The notes under the pieces: generated by a model
What the model was told of the DNA's origin: nothing
Databases searched by the model: none
Seen by the model: the letters and a program-made list of their open reading frames with translations, nothing else
DNA from: Planctomycetota bacterium
GTDB taxonomy: Bacteria; Planctomycetota; Brocadiia; SM23-32
DNA length: 13,959 nt
Assembly: GCA_018400625.1 (NCBI GenBank)
Contig: JAGYMJ010000516.1
Coordinates: 1-13,959, forward strand
Reading direction: 5' to 3'
Translations under genes and position numbers: made by a program
In this document: positions 6,628 through 13,959 of the stretch, in pieces
Layout of the letters: every line of letters starts with the position of its first letter
How positions within the stretch are numbered: the first letter of the stretch is position 1

Positions 6628-9600
6628 TATTTATCTTCCTCTGTATTTTTTTTGTTGAGATACTCCAGACCTCTTTCCGTATATTCCTTTTTAACATCCA
6701 TGTCCACTGTACGCCAGATAAGGAACTGCTTTCTCAAGATATTCAAGAACCGGCGATTTAATCGTTTCCAGTTGCTGGGTTGACCGCTCAAAAGGTTTAA
6801 TTCCACGTTGATCTCATAGATATTATCTTCGGTGGGATGTGCATACATTTTGACATCCTGACTCACGCCTAAATCATAGGGCGCCAGCCAGCACATGAAA
6901 GCTATTACATAACCTTCACCTTGCGGGTCTTCATAACTATCCAGTATTGTTCCGTGAGTATAAAAGTCACCGATCGAGCCTTCTTCATAAGCAGTAAAGT
7001 ATTCACTCAGGAACAGATACAATCCAAGCGCTTCCTTACCGCTGATGGTAAACGGGAAATCGAACTCCCACTTCGTCCCTTGAGGTTCCGGAAGCTGCCA
7101 TCTTCTGGTGACATCCGGTACGGCCATTTGAGCCGCTTTTTTTGCAGGATATATCGTGGAGAGAAGAACCACGGCCATGACAAGCATCGTCGAGAAGACC
7201 GCAGCCAAAGAAGAATAATTAAGAGTAAGGCCGGCGAGCATACCGAACTCGGTAAGAACTTTAGCCATTACCTGACCAGCCATATAACCCGAAACTCCAC
7301 CCAGAACGGCATAAACTGAAGCCTCAGCGATGAAAAGTGCGCCTATATGTACAGGCGCCAAACCGACCGACGAGAATATACCTATTTCGTTAAAACGTTC
7401 ATAAACCGACCCCATCATCGTATTAAGAATAATGGAGGCGGCGATCAGTATGGGAATAAACAGACCGCCCATACCGGCAAAGGAAGTACTTCCTGTTGAA
7501 CTATAAACCGAAACATTGTCATCGACGCCGGCAAAAACAGTGATAGCCAACCGCGATACAAAATCTTCGACCCTGCCCCTTATGTCTTCCCCCTCATCGA
7601 ATCGGACGGCAATGGACTGAATTGTACCGCCAAGATGCAAGACCCTTTCATAAGGCAAAAATACCACATTGTCAATATTCTGATGGGTAAATGTTTCAAG
7701 CGCAGCGTACACATCCACATCCTGCCTTACTGAAACTTCACTTTCCATGTGAGGCGGCAGCTGAGTAAAATTGGCCGGGGCAATGGGGGCGTTGTCTAAA
7801 TCAACGAAATAGCGTAAGTTGTCGCTGTCAATAATTCCTTTCAACAGATGGGGCTTCCCCATGATCGTGACTTCGGCTTCGCCCACATCATTTTCATCCA
7901 GGCCGAGCAGGCCGGCCATATAATCCGGCAAAATACACGCGTAATAATCCTGTTGATCAAACCATGATCCCTCGACAAGGAATTCATGCAAGTTGGATAC
8001 GTTTTTTTCTTGTGAAGAGAGCCCCAATGCGCTTGTCCCGTAGGCGTGCTCTCCATTGGCCCTCAAGCTGAGATTGAAACTGCTCTGTCTGTCTCTGTTA
8101 AGGAGCCATGCACGGGGCGAGACAAGGGCAACATCGCCGAATTCCATTTTAATTTGCTCAAAAGCGGGCTTCTGTATAGGCTGCCACACCCTGTCACGAA
8201 TAAGCGCTCCTTCATAAGCCGGTTCATTCGGTCTTCTGACCTGCGAAAAACGCATATAAGATGAAATAGATGTGAAAGACAGAACGGTAAACGTCAGTAA
8301 GACCAGCGTTATACTGGTGAGAGTAGTACGAATTTTACGCTTCTTCATATTTGACACACCGAGTCGAAAGGCCGCAACCGAAGCGCTAAGGCGCCCTACA
8401 TCGGTCTCATAGACCTTTCTCTTCTTCTGCTTAAGCAATTCCATTTGGTCCTGGAACTTGGAATAAATCAAGGTGACAACTATACCCGTGAGAGTCAACA
8501 TGATAAAGCCCAGCAGGATGACTTCGGGAGCATCGGCAATACTGAAGGCCGGATGAACCCATCGCATGATGAGATACGAAAGCAGGAAAATAAAAGCAAT
8601 CCCAAAAATTTGCTTTCTCAAATCCACAAAACCGAAGGTAAGACGTTCCATAAAATAAGCGAAGGGGATGAGCAGGAACATATAGAATATAACGCCGATA
8701 ATGACATCGTCTATTGTTTTCGATACATCGGGGTATGCCCTGGATTCAATGGCTGAAGCTCGCAGTGAATGCTTTCTGAAATCATGCCAATCCCGGTCTT
8801 CCTCAGCATTTTCAGCCGCCCTGAGTGATTCGCCGGCACGTCTGTGCAATACATCAAGACGTTCATTGCGGATACCGTATCGGCGCAAATACCTTTCCAT
8901 TCGGTATTCATTGAGATAATACATGTCATAAGCCGAGCGAAAAGCGCCATGAGTAATGCGTTCAACTCCAGCGGGATCATAGCCCTCGCCACGCGCCTCA
9001 ACTTCAGTTTCAGCGCTTTTTGAATTAAGGTGCAGGAAGCGATAGCCCAGAATGCTGGAAGACAACCCAAGCTTCATCCGATTACCCGCTTCAGAAAAGG
9101 CGACTCCATAGGGTTCGACATTCGAAGTATGTTCTCTTCTGATTGTGGAAACGCTGTATCCGTATTTGGGCGGGGTGGTATTTCCTTCATTGAAGATGTC
9201 AAGCATATCCAATTGAGTTAAAAACCTGGGATCAACGAGTCCGTAGACTTCGGTGGGAAGAAATTCGGCCAACACCACCATACTTCGGTTTGTTCCCTGG
9301 CGGACTCGACCATCCATCGGATAATTACCCGCACCATGAACTCCTCTGTCGGGCGCCAAATATACATCGCCCGTCTCTTTATCCATCTTATAGGCTTCCA
9401 GTTGAATTCCCGGCCTGTGCGGCCCACACGGTCTTGTCGGGGAAAAAACGGCTTCACCATCTTCATTAGTGAGCCCATAAAATGAACTTCGGACACCGGT
9501 TGAGGTTTTACGGATGAAGTTACGAACAAATGCAACCGCGCCCTCAACGGGTGTGTCAGGGACGAAGCTCTCGCGCGGATCAAAGACGACATACCTGGCG

Positions 9601-11096
9601 ATAAGCTCGGAAAACACATCGTCCATATCCTCCTTTCGATCCGGCAGGTCCGGGTCGTTCAAAGCTAACGGCAGCAGTGTCCGAAGAAACTGAACCTGAT
9701 GAGTCAGGTTTTCAAAATCCACTTTATCAATTACATCCACCGGCGTATCGATTTTATCGCGAAAATTATGCGTCGTCACAAGGCTGAACGCCGGGCGTCC
9801 GACAGCTTTCACGACTTCGGCATCGGTAGCGATGGGGAACGGTATGAAAGAACGCCAGTCCCGCGCACCCGGCGGAGTTATACCGTCGATAAAATAGCGA
9901 CCGGCCTCAACCCCAAGTTCTTCTTCTATAGTCTGGGCATGAGCTTCAAAAAGGCTCCCGTAATCCCTCGAAGTTCGGAGATAGGCCGCCTCTGTTCTTT
10001 CTCGAATAGGCAATAATTCACCAGCCTGAAATATTCCCATTTCATCATGCTGAGAAGAAAGCTCGAGGCCAAGAAACAAATGAATGTCCAGAGGATCGAC
10101 CACATCATCAACAAACTCCGATGCATCCCGGGTTCTCTTGTTGACGAAATCAGTGATACCTTTCAGCCCCAAAAAGTGCCCTGAAGTTGCCAAAAACACG
10201 ACTGTACGCTCGGGCGGATTTTCTTGAAGATGATCGGCCAGTTCAAAGAGCGCGGATATTCCGGAGGCGGCATCGGCGCCGGGCGCAACAGCCGGGACCA
10301 CTGAGATGGAATCATAATAAGCAGAAACGACCACGATCTCGTGGGCGATATCCGGATTTACGCCTTCGATATGGCCATACACATTCCAGGTTTCAGCCAA
10401 CTCCCAATCCATTCGTCCTTTAACGGTAACATTCTGCCCCAGGGAATGTTCCAATGCTTTGAAGTCCTCACGCGTTATCATAAATCTGGGGACATTCAAA
10501 GGCACTTCAACATATTTACGTTCCGCTTCCATCGTGACAGTATCTTCGGGTTCAATAAAAATTATAGCTTTAGCGCCCATTTCGGCCGCTTTAAGCCAGT
10601 TGTTGTCCGAATTGAAATCGAGGACCACAATATTTTCCCCCATATCATACCCCTGATAATCAGCATATTCACCTTTTTCGGCATATATCAAAGTCCCTTC
10701 AACCCCCTCCGGCGGCACGGTCGGCGTGCGAACCATATTCGGCCACAAGCCATAGAGTGGGTGAATATCGCCGTCACCAACCTGAATTGAAGCACCTTTA
10801 TCGACCGGTGAAGTGGTTCGAAACGGGTCTTGGGTTACATCGCGCAGGCCAATCTGCTCAAACTGCTCGTGAATATATTCTGCGGCCCTGCTGTTTCCTT
10901 CATGTCCAACCATTCTGGACCCAAGTCCGGAGAAGAAATCAATATGCCCTTGGAGATTTTCACTGACTGCGGTTTCGTCTTCAGAATAGAGATGACTTTC
11001 ACCATCCAACGAGCCTTCTTCCCCCTCAACAGCAGTTATTGCGGCAAGGGAGAATAATAAAAGCAGCAACAACCTTTTTGGAGTATTTAGTAACAT
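6627..11096 (-). CDS. M28-peptidase-like ectodomain fused to FtsX-type ABC permease
   Basis: This 1489-residue protein starts with a signal peptide or anchor (KRLLLLLLFSLAAITA, about 7-22). Domains in order: an M28-like start (about 40-100); an inserted PA-like domain (about 110-225); the M28 core (about 250-480); a beta-rich region resembling a carboxypeptidase regulatory fold (about 510-570); a long extracytoplasmic region with a helical stretch to about 790; three membrane segments (about 797-818, 829-848, 858-878); then a MacB/FtsX permease (first segment about 927-945, ectodomain to about 1205, last three segments about 1210-1320) with the signature STIYPAKKAAQMAVPD; and a C-terminal cytoplasmic domain of about 165 residues. 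The metal ligands of M28 enzymes are mostly replaced (Tyr260, His307-Phe308, Glu345, Ala426, Arg446), so it is probably not a peptidase. The start is ATG at 11096, with CGGAGA upstream; a TTG at 11162 would add 22 residues ahead of the signal sequence and lacks a binding site. It likely forms the second permease of the ABC complex. Confidence 0.88.
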   Translation of the reverse strand: MLLNTPKRLLLLLLFSLAAITAVEGEEGSLDGESHLYSEDETAVSENLQGHIDFFSGLGSRMVGHEGNSRAAEYIHEQFEQIGLRDVTQDPFRTTSPVDKGASIQVGDGDIHPLYGLWPNMVRTPTVPPEGVEGTLIYAEKGEYADYQGYDMGENIVVLDFNSDNNWLKAAEMGAKAIIFIEPEDTVTMEAERKYVEVPLNVPRFMITREDFKALEHSLGQNVTVKGRMDWELAETWNVYGHIEGVNPDIAHEIVVVSAYYDSISVVPAVAPGADAASGISALFELADHLQENPPERTVVFLATSGHFLGLKGITDFVNKRTRDASEFVDDVVDPLDIHLFLGLELSSQHDEMGIFQAGELLPIRERTEAAYLRTSRDYGSLFEAHAQTIEEELGVEAGRYFIDGITPPGARDWRSFIPFPIATDAEVVKAVGRPAFSLVTTHNFRDKIDTPVDVIDKVDFENLTHQVQFLRTLLPLALNDPDLPDRKEDMDDVFSELIARYVVFDPRESFVPDTPVEGAVAFVRNFIRKTSTGVRSSFYGLTNEDGEAVFSPTRPCGPHRPGIQLEAYKMDKETGDVYLAPDRGVHGAGNYPMDGRVRQGTNRSMVVLAEFLPTEVYGLVDPRFLTQLDMLDIFNEGNTTPPKYGYSVSTIRREHTSNVEPYGVAFSEAGNRMKLGLSSSILGYRFLHLNSKSAETEVEARGEGYDPAGVERITHGAFRSAYDMYYLNEYRMERYLRRYGIRNERLDVLHRRAGESLRAAENAEEDRDWHDFRKHSLRASAIESRAYPDVSKTIDDVIIGVIFYMFLLIPFAYFMERLTFGFVDLRKQIFGIAFIFLLSYLIMRWVHPAFSIADAPEVILLGFIMLTLTGIVVTLIYSKFQDQMELLKQKKRKVYETDVGRLSASVAAFRLGVSNMKKRKIRTTLTSITLVLLTFTVLSFTSISSYMRFSQVRRPNEPAYEGALIRDRVWQPIQKPAFEQIKMEFGDVALVSPRAWLLNRDRQSSFNLSLRANGEHAYGTSALGLSSQEKNVSNLHEFLVEGSWFDQQDYYACILPDYMAGLLGLDENDVGEAEVTIMGKPHLLKGIIDSDNLRYFVDLDNAPIAPANFTQLPPHMESEVSVRQDVDVYAALETFTHQNIDNVVFLPYERVLHLGGTIQSIAVRFDEGEDIRGRVEDFVSRLAITVFAGVDDNVSVYSSTGSTSFAGMGGLFIPILIAASIILNTMMGSVYERFNEIGIFSSVGLAPVHIGALFIAEASVYAVLGGVSGYMAGQVMAKVLTEFGMLAGLTLNYSSLAAVFSTMLVMAVVLLSTIYPAKKAAQMAVPDVTRRWQLPEPQGTKWEFDFPFTISGKEALGLYLFLSEYFTAYEEGSIGDFYTHGTILDSYEDPQGEGYVIAFMCWLAPYDLGVSQDVKMYAHPTEDNIYEINVELNLLSGQPSNWKRLNRRFLNILRKQFLIWRTVDMDVKKEYTERGLEYLNKKNTEEDK

Positions 11097-11200
11097 AATT
11101 GACAGTCTCCGCGTTGTAATTCTTTTATAAAGATTAAACTGATTAAGATAACTGAACAGCAAAACTCAAGGGTTTTTACACCTTTTCTATAACATGAGAT

Positions 11201-13117
11201 TTATATCCAAAACACTCTGTTGCCTGTCTGGCCGGTGAGCATATCTATTAAGAACCAGACGGCGCCGATACTGTATTGGCCCAGAATAAGGCCCATGAAA
11301 AAGGCTTTGCCCTGTCGGTACCGGGTAACGCCGCCATATTTGAGAATGATGGCCTTAACCAGCCAGACAAGAAAGATTGAAAACCACAGTTCATCGATCC
11401 AACGTACGCCGCCCACGGCGGCCCCGATCGGGTGGAGCGGCCACCAAAGGAAACGGAACCTCGCAAGGATTAACAGGAGCATGACGGCGGCTCCCGAGCC
11501 CCTGCACATCCAGCCGAAACGGTTGGGCTCACGTGGATACCGGATATGCTGGGACAACCACTCAAAAGGCAGCGTACCATGGCTCCCGACAAAAGATACG
11601 CCTTCCCTGTGCCCAAAAACAAGTTGGAGATAATTCGTAAGAAAATAGGCGATTATAATAGCGATAAGCATGGCTAAAAACATCCCTCCCTTACGCCTTT
11701 GCTTTATCCAATCCCCGACCTTCAATCCTTGGGCCATAGCGGACATAGGGAAGGTTCGAATATCTGCTGAATATATATAAGTCAATCCCAGCGCCACCAT
11801 CCCCTCCTGACTGATATTGGCTGATCCGAAACTCGACACCACCTGCCCTGAACCCGTATCGGCCGATATCATCGTGGCGAGGCCCGCCTCGGCAATAATC
11901 TTGGTGAGGCCGATGAAAAAAACCATCATAAATATCAGGAAAATAACGGCCACCGTCAGGGACATTCCGGTGTACATCAAAAACCAAGTCATCACAACAA
12001 GACCGATAACAAGCCCCCAAACAGCCGTTTTATAAGAAACTATTTCGTCAGAATCGTCAATCTCTTTTCTTTTACCGACGGCTTTTCCAAAGACATCTTT
12101 CAGATGGCTTCTCGCCATCCACAGTCCGACAAAGACATAAGTCAGGAAGGCGCCGGTGCCAAAATTCTTAAATATGGGGTCTTCCGCTCCATATATTCCC
12201 AAAACTTCCGTGCTGGTCACACCTGTAACATTGAATGTGCCCCTCGCTATGAGGTACATCAGATTGATGACCCACACCCCCATTGCAACGTCCTGGTTGA
12301 TCAAATAGGTAAAGCCCATGATCGGAAAACTTATCCTGAAGCGTAAACGTGTAGTACCCTGGAAAATATTCGTTTGCTGAAGAAGAGGGAAGGTTGGGAC
12401 GGCGGGGAAGTAGGAATTCAGGGCATTTAAGCTGGAAATGATCACAGGTATGGCCATAGCGAGCCAAAAAAGTTTATTTTTGAATAGGGGCTTTATCAAG
12501 GATTCATTTTCGTCATCACGCACCATTTCAACGGGGAGCTGTATGAGGGGAAAAGCCAGTTTTTCCCTTTCGACCCACTGTTTTCTCAGTATGACCATGA
12601 CGAACAGCATGACCAGATACAATGCCAGGATAAATACGAACCATCCCAAAAGAGGTGTGATCCATGAAGCCCAGGGGATACTCTCACCGTCGGGCAAACC
12701 TTCGAAAAAATACCTTGCGGCCTCCTCATCGGGATGCAGCCAGGAACGCAGATGGGGATGAATCATTTCGGCCCAGCGGTTCTCCGGGCTGGCAAAATAA
12801 ATAGGTGCTGCGATGACCGGCAGAAGCTGCATGCCGAGCCCCATCGTGGATATTGTACAGGTGACCAGCAGCATGATGTAAGTGAACAACAGCTCAGCCG
12901 GATTGAGTTTGTACTGGGGATTAATAAGGGTCAGAAGGGGGTTGAGCCCGATGATGAGCACAAAGAAGAGAAAAATACCGGCCAGCGGCATATGGTCAAT
13001 GCTCATTGAAGAAGCGCCGATAAGCCTGCTGTATTGCCCCATGAAAACAACGATTACGGATAAAATAGTCCCGATGAAAAAGGCCCTGAACCTGATACCT
13101 TCCGATTTATTAACCAT
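11201..13117 (-). CDS. DUF6785/DUF6784-type OPT-like integral membrane protein
   Basis: This 638-residue protein has about 14 hydrophobic segments and matches my recollection of the DUF6785/DUF6784 family, a group of uncharacterised polytopic proteins from environmental bacteria. Supporting stretches are LNPAELLFTYIMLLVTCTIST (71-91) and WVEREKLAFPLIQLPVEMV (181-199). The EKLxFP motif and an HPDEEAARYFF loop (128-138) recall the OPT-like transporter encoded two genes downstream, so the two are probably distant relatives. It should sit in the inner membrane as a carrier of unknown substrate. It is the first gene after the promoter at 13177-13205 and is followed by a 104-base gap before the ATG of the 1489-residue permease gene. 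The ATG at 13117 has only a weak binding site (AGG about 10 bases upstream). Function is unproven. Confidence 0.82.
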   Translation of the reverse strand: MVNKSEGIRFRAFFIGTILSVIVVFMGQYSRLIGASSMSIDHMPLAGIFLFFVLIIGLNPLLTLINPQYKLNPAELLFTYIMLLVTCTISTMGLGMQLLPVIAAPIYFASPENRWAEMIHPHLRSWLHPDEEAARYFFEGLPDGESIPWASWITPLLGWFVFILALYLVMLFVMVILRKQWVEREKLAFPLIQLPVEMVRDDENESLIKPLFKNKLFWLAMAIPVIISSLNALNSYFPAVPTFPLLQQTNIFQGTTRLRFRISFPIMGFTYLINQDVAMGVWVINLMYLIARGTFNVTGVTSTEVLGIYGAEDPIFKNFGTGAFLTYVFVGLWMARSHLKDVFGKAVGKRKEIDDSDEIVSYKTAVWGLVIGLVVMTWFLMYTGMSLTVAVIFLIFMMVFFIGLTKIIAEAGLATMISADTGSGQVVSSFGSANISQEGMVALGLTYIYSADIRTFPMSAMAQGLKVGDWIKQRRKGGMFLAMLIAIIIAYFLTNYLQLVFGHREGVSFVGSHGTLPFEWLSQHIRYPREPNRFGWMCRGSGAAVMLLLILARFRFLWWPLHPIGAAVGGVRWIDELWFSIFLVWLVKAIILKYGGVTRYRQGKAFFMGLILGQYSIGAVWFLIDMLTGQTGNRVFWI

Positions 13118-13176
13118 GAAAAAATACCTGTTCTCTTAACATTAGTAGAATATTTATTCTTTATTCAAACGGCCGA

Positions 13177-13205
13177 ATTATAGCAAAACATGAATTCTTA
13201 TTCAA
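13177..13205 (-). promoter_or_regulatory. Sigma-70-type promoter of the main operon
   Basis: On the minus strand TTGAAT (13205-13200) is separated by exactly 17 bases from a perfect TATAAT (13182-13177). The bases TGC directly before the -10 box make it an extended -10 element. Transcription would start near 13170, leaving a leader of about 50 bases before the ATG at 13117. It is the only near-consensus promoter I found in the window and should drive the whole run down to 397. Confidence 0.7.
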
Positions 13206-13312
13206 ATAACACCTTCATATTATCCTCACTAAGATCAAGCATAAAGAGCATATAGATAGGAAAAATTGACACACTTTATTTTTTAAAGTTATTTTAAAAG
13301 TTAAAATATTAT

Positions 13313-13570
13313 TCAGGAGACTGCCTTTTTTATCATTTGCCGGTTGCAGCAGATGGGTGTGAAATCACTGCGGCTCAAATCATTTATTGCCGCTATCTCC
13401 GCTTTGCAGATTTCACATTTAAAGAAAATCGCCTTTTGAGGCAACAATTCCATCTTTACATTACAGCAACGGGGTTGGAAACTTCCGCCCCCTCGCCATG
13501 CCAGAACGGTAATTTCTGCGCCGCAGACAGGGCATCTCAACATCGTTCCATGCTCAAGACTATCATACAT
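13313..13570 (-). CDS. Tandem desulforedoxin-like metal-binding protein
   Basis: This small protein of 85 residues contains two copies of the desulforedoxin/desulfoferrodoxin N-terminal knuckle, C-x2-C...C-C-x3-M. The first uses Cys13, Cys16, Cys35, Cys36 (CPVCGAEI...PRCCNVKM). The second uses Cys52, Cys55, Cys74, Cys75 (CEICKAEI...PICCNRQM). Each set of four Cys should hold one iron or zinc. In known members the site is a rubredoxin-like FeS4 centre used in electron transfer in anaerobes. There is no superoxide-reductase domain. The start ATG at 13570, rather than the upstream in-frame codons, is supported by AGAGAGG eight bases before it. It overlaps the stop of the preceding gene by eight bases, so the two are translationally coupled. 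A 195-base gap separates it from the transporter operon. Confidence 0.75.
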   Translation of the reverse strand: MYDSLEHGTMLRCPVCGAEITVLAWRGGGSFQPRCCNVKMELLPQKAIFFKCEICKAEIAAINDLSRSDFTPICCNRQMIKKAVS

Positions 13571-13781
13571 TTTTATCGCCTCTCTGTTCATTGGCACATT
13601 CAACCCTCTCCATCTTCTTACCGCAGCATTGAAGGTCCAGGACCCCGACGCCCCCGCGCGTAACCATAACGAGATTCTCGCAATCACGGCAGACATAGGC
13701 CGTTCCCACATTAATCGTCAGCGCATTCTCCCAATCTTTTAGGTCCCAATCAGACTGAGAAAACCCATATTGTTCATTCAT
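13563..13781 (-). CDS. Desulforedoxin-like small metal-binding protein
   Basis: This 72-residue protein has an acidic, aromatic N-terminus (about 1-28) and one desulforedoxin-like knuckle: Cys31, Cys34, Cys52, Cys53 followed by GKKM (CRDC...QCCGKKM). The four Cys probably coordinate one iron or zinc. The start ATG at 13781 was chosen because a perfect AAGGAGG lies nine bases upstream; longer in-frame starts lack such a site. It is the first gene of a two-gene unit whose second member has two more knuckles. No clear promoter was found ahead of it, though an imperfect inverted repeat lies at 13850-13905. A role in redox or metal handling is plausible but not shown. Confidence 0.72.
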   Translation of the reverse strand: MNEQYGFSQSDWDLKDWENALTINVGTAYVCRDCENLVMVTRGGVGVLDLQCCGKKMERVECANEQRGDKNV

Positions 13782-13849
13782 ATCAAAATACCTCCTTGAG
13801 TGGAAGCCTGTTGCATAATACACGATAACTTCGCGGAATGTACGTCATA

Positions 13850-13905
13850 GAGGACTTAGAAGACATATTTACTACAACATATGTCATCTTGCATTGTAAG
13901 TCCTC
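13850..13905. repeat. Long imperfect inverted repeat upstream of the desulforedoxin-like genes
   Basis: Arms 13850-13868 and 13879-13905 pair over 19 positions with one mismatch (GAGGACTTA with TAAGTCCTC, then GAAGACATAT with ATATGTCATC). The right arm carries an eight-base bulge and the loop is ten bases. The outer part of each arm is a copy of the GAGGACTTAC-type repeat seen at the left end. It lies about 70 bases upstream of the ATG at 13781 and could be a leader hairpin, an operator or a miniature element remnant. Confidence 0.5.
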
Positions 13906-13918
13906 ACTGAACCCCGTA
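13896..13918 (-). repeat. Right copy of the GAGGACTTAC repeat, inverted
   Basis: The reverse complement matches 76-98 at 20 of 23 positions, including an uninterrupted 11-base TGAGGACTTAC. It forms the outer right arm of the inverted repeat at 13850-13905. Its orientation is opposite to the two copies at the left end of the window. Confidence 0.55.
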
Positions 13919-13959
13919 ACATCACCACCGTGCCCTGTGCCTGCCTGTGCGTCGCACGC

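Noticed and set aside
9737..10337. Active M28 aminopeptidase
   Set aside because: Most metal-binding residues and the catalytic Glu are replaced when the motifs are aligned.
11097..11162. A longer form of the M28-FtsX protein starting at TTG 11162
   Set aside because: It would place 22 residues ahead of a good signal sequence and has no ribosome binding site; the ATG at 11096 has CGGAGA at suitable spacing.
11097..11200. Internal promoter or terminator between the DUF6785-type gene and the M28-FtsX gene
   Set aside because: Only weak -35/-10-like matches and a short A/T hairpin are present; none stands out from AT-rich background.
13571..13711. N-terminal extension of the two-knuckle protein up to 13711
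   Set aside because: The extension is an out-of-frame shadow of the upstream one-knuckle gene; the ATG at 13570 has its own binding site.
13927..13959. Repeated GCACAGG strings at the right edge as a CRISPR or REP array
   Set aside because: Only two short imperfect copies are visible before the sequence ends, with no regular spacing.

Overview
The window reads as one long minus-strand operon from a Gram-negative-type bacterium with moderate base composition. Its family mix is an OPT-like transporter, a DUF6785-type membrane protein, an M28-like/FtsX fusion, a PqqD-like protein and small desulforedoxin-like proteins. I associate that mix with uncultivated, often anaerobic, environmental lineages (planctomycete-like, Sumerlaeota/Hydrogenedentota-like or similar). 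The phylum cannot be fixed from this sequence alone. No tRNA, rRNA or CRISPR array was seen, and no intact insertion sequence.

Layout from right to left, which is the direction of transcription. At 13313-13781 a two-gene unit encodes three desulforedoxin-like CxxC...CC metal knuckles. A 195-base gap follows and holds a near-consensus promoter (13177-13205). The main gene run comes next: a DUF6785-type OPT-like membrane protein (11201-13117); a 1489-residue fusion of an M28-peptidase-like ectodomain to an FtsX permease (6627-11096); an OPT-like transporter (4627-6627); a soluble protein built from two related halves (3698-4576); a PqqD-like protein (3292-3702, apparently starting at a rare ATT codon); a second FtsX permease carrying an extracytoplasmic GATase1/ThuA-like domain (1885-3264); a LolD/MacB-type ATPase (974-1822); and a stand-alone HFCD flavoprotein of the CoaC/EpiD type (397-951). 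Gaps are mostly under 105 bases, and two junctions overlap.

Working model (inference): one ATPase serves two different FtsX-type permeases, as LolD serves LolC and LolE, giving an ABC machine with large sensor or binding domains outside the membrane. The M28-like domain has lost nearly all metal ligands and the catalytic Glu, so it is probably a binding module. Two distantly related OPT-like carriers, a PqqD-like peptide-binding fold and an HFCD flavoprotein in the same run point to handling of a peptide or peptide-like molecule. No precursor peptide or radical SAM enzyme is visible here. The flavoprotein may simply be the coenzyme A enzyme CoaC.

The two flanks are short non-coding regions. 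They carry copies of a GAGGACTTAC-type repeat, and the outermost copies are inverted with respect to each other (76-98 and 13896-13918). The first 29 bases are probably the start of another minus-strand gene.
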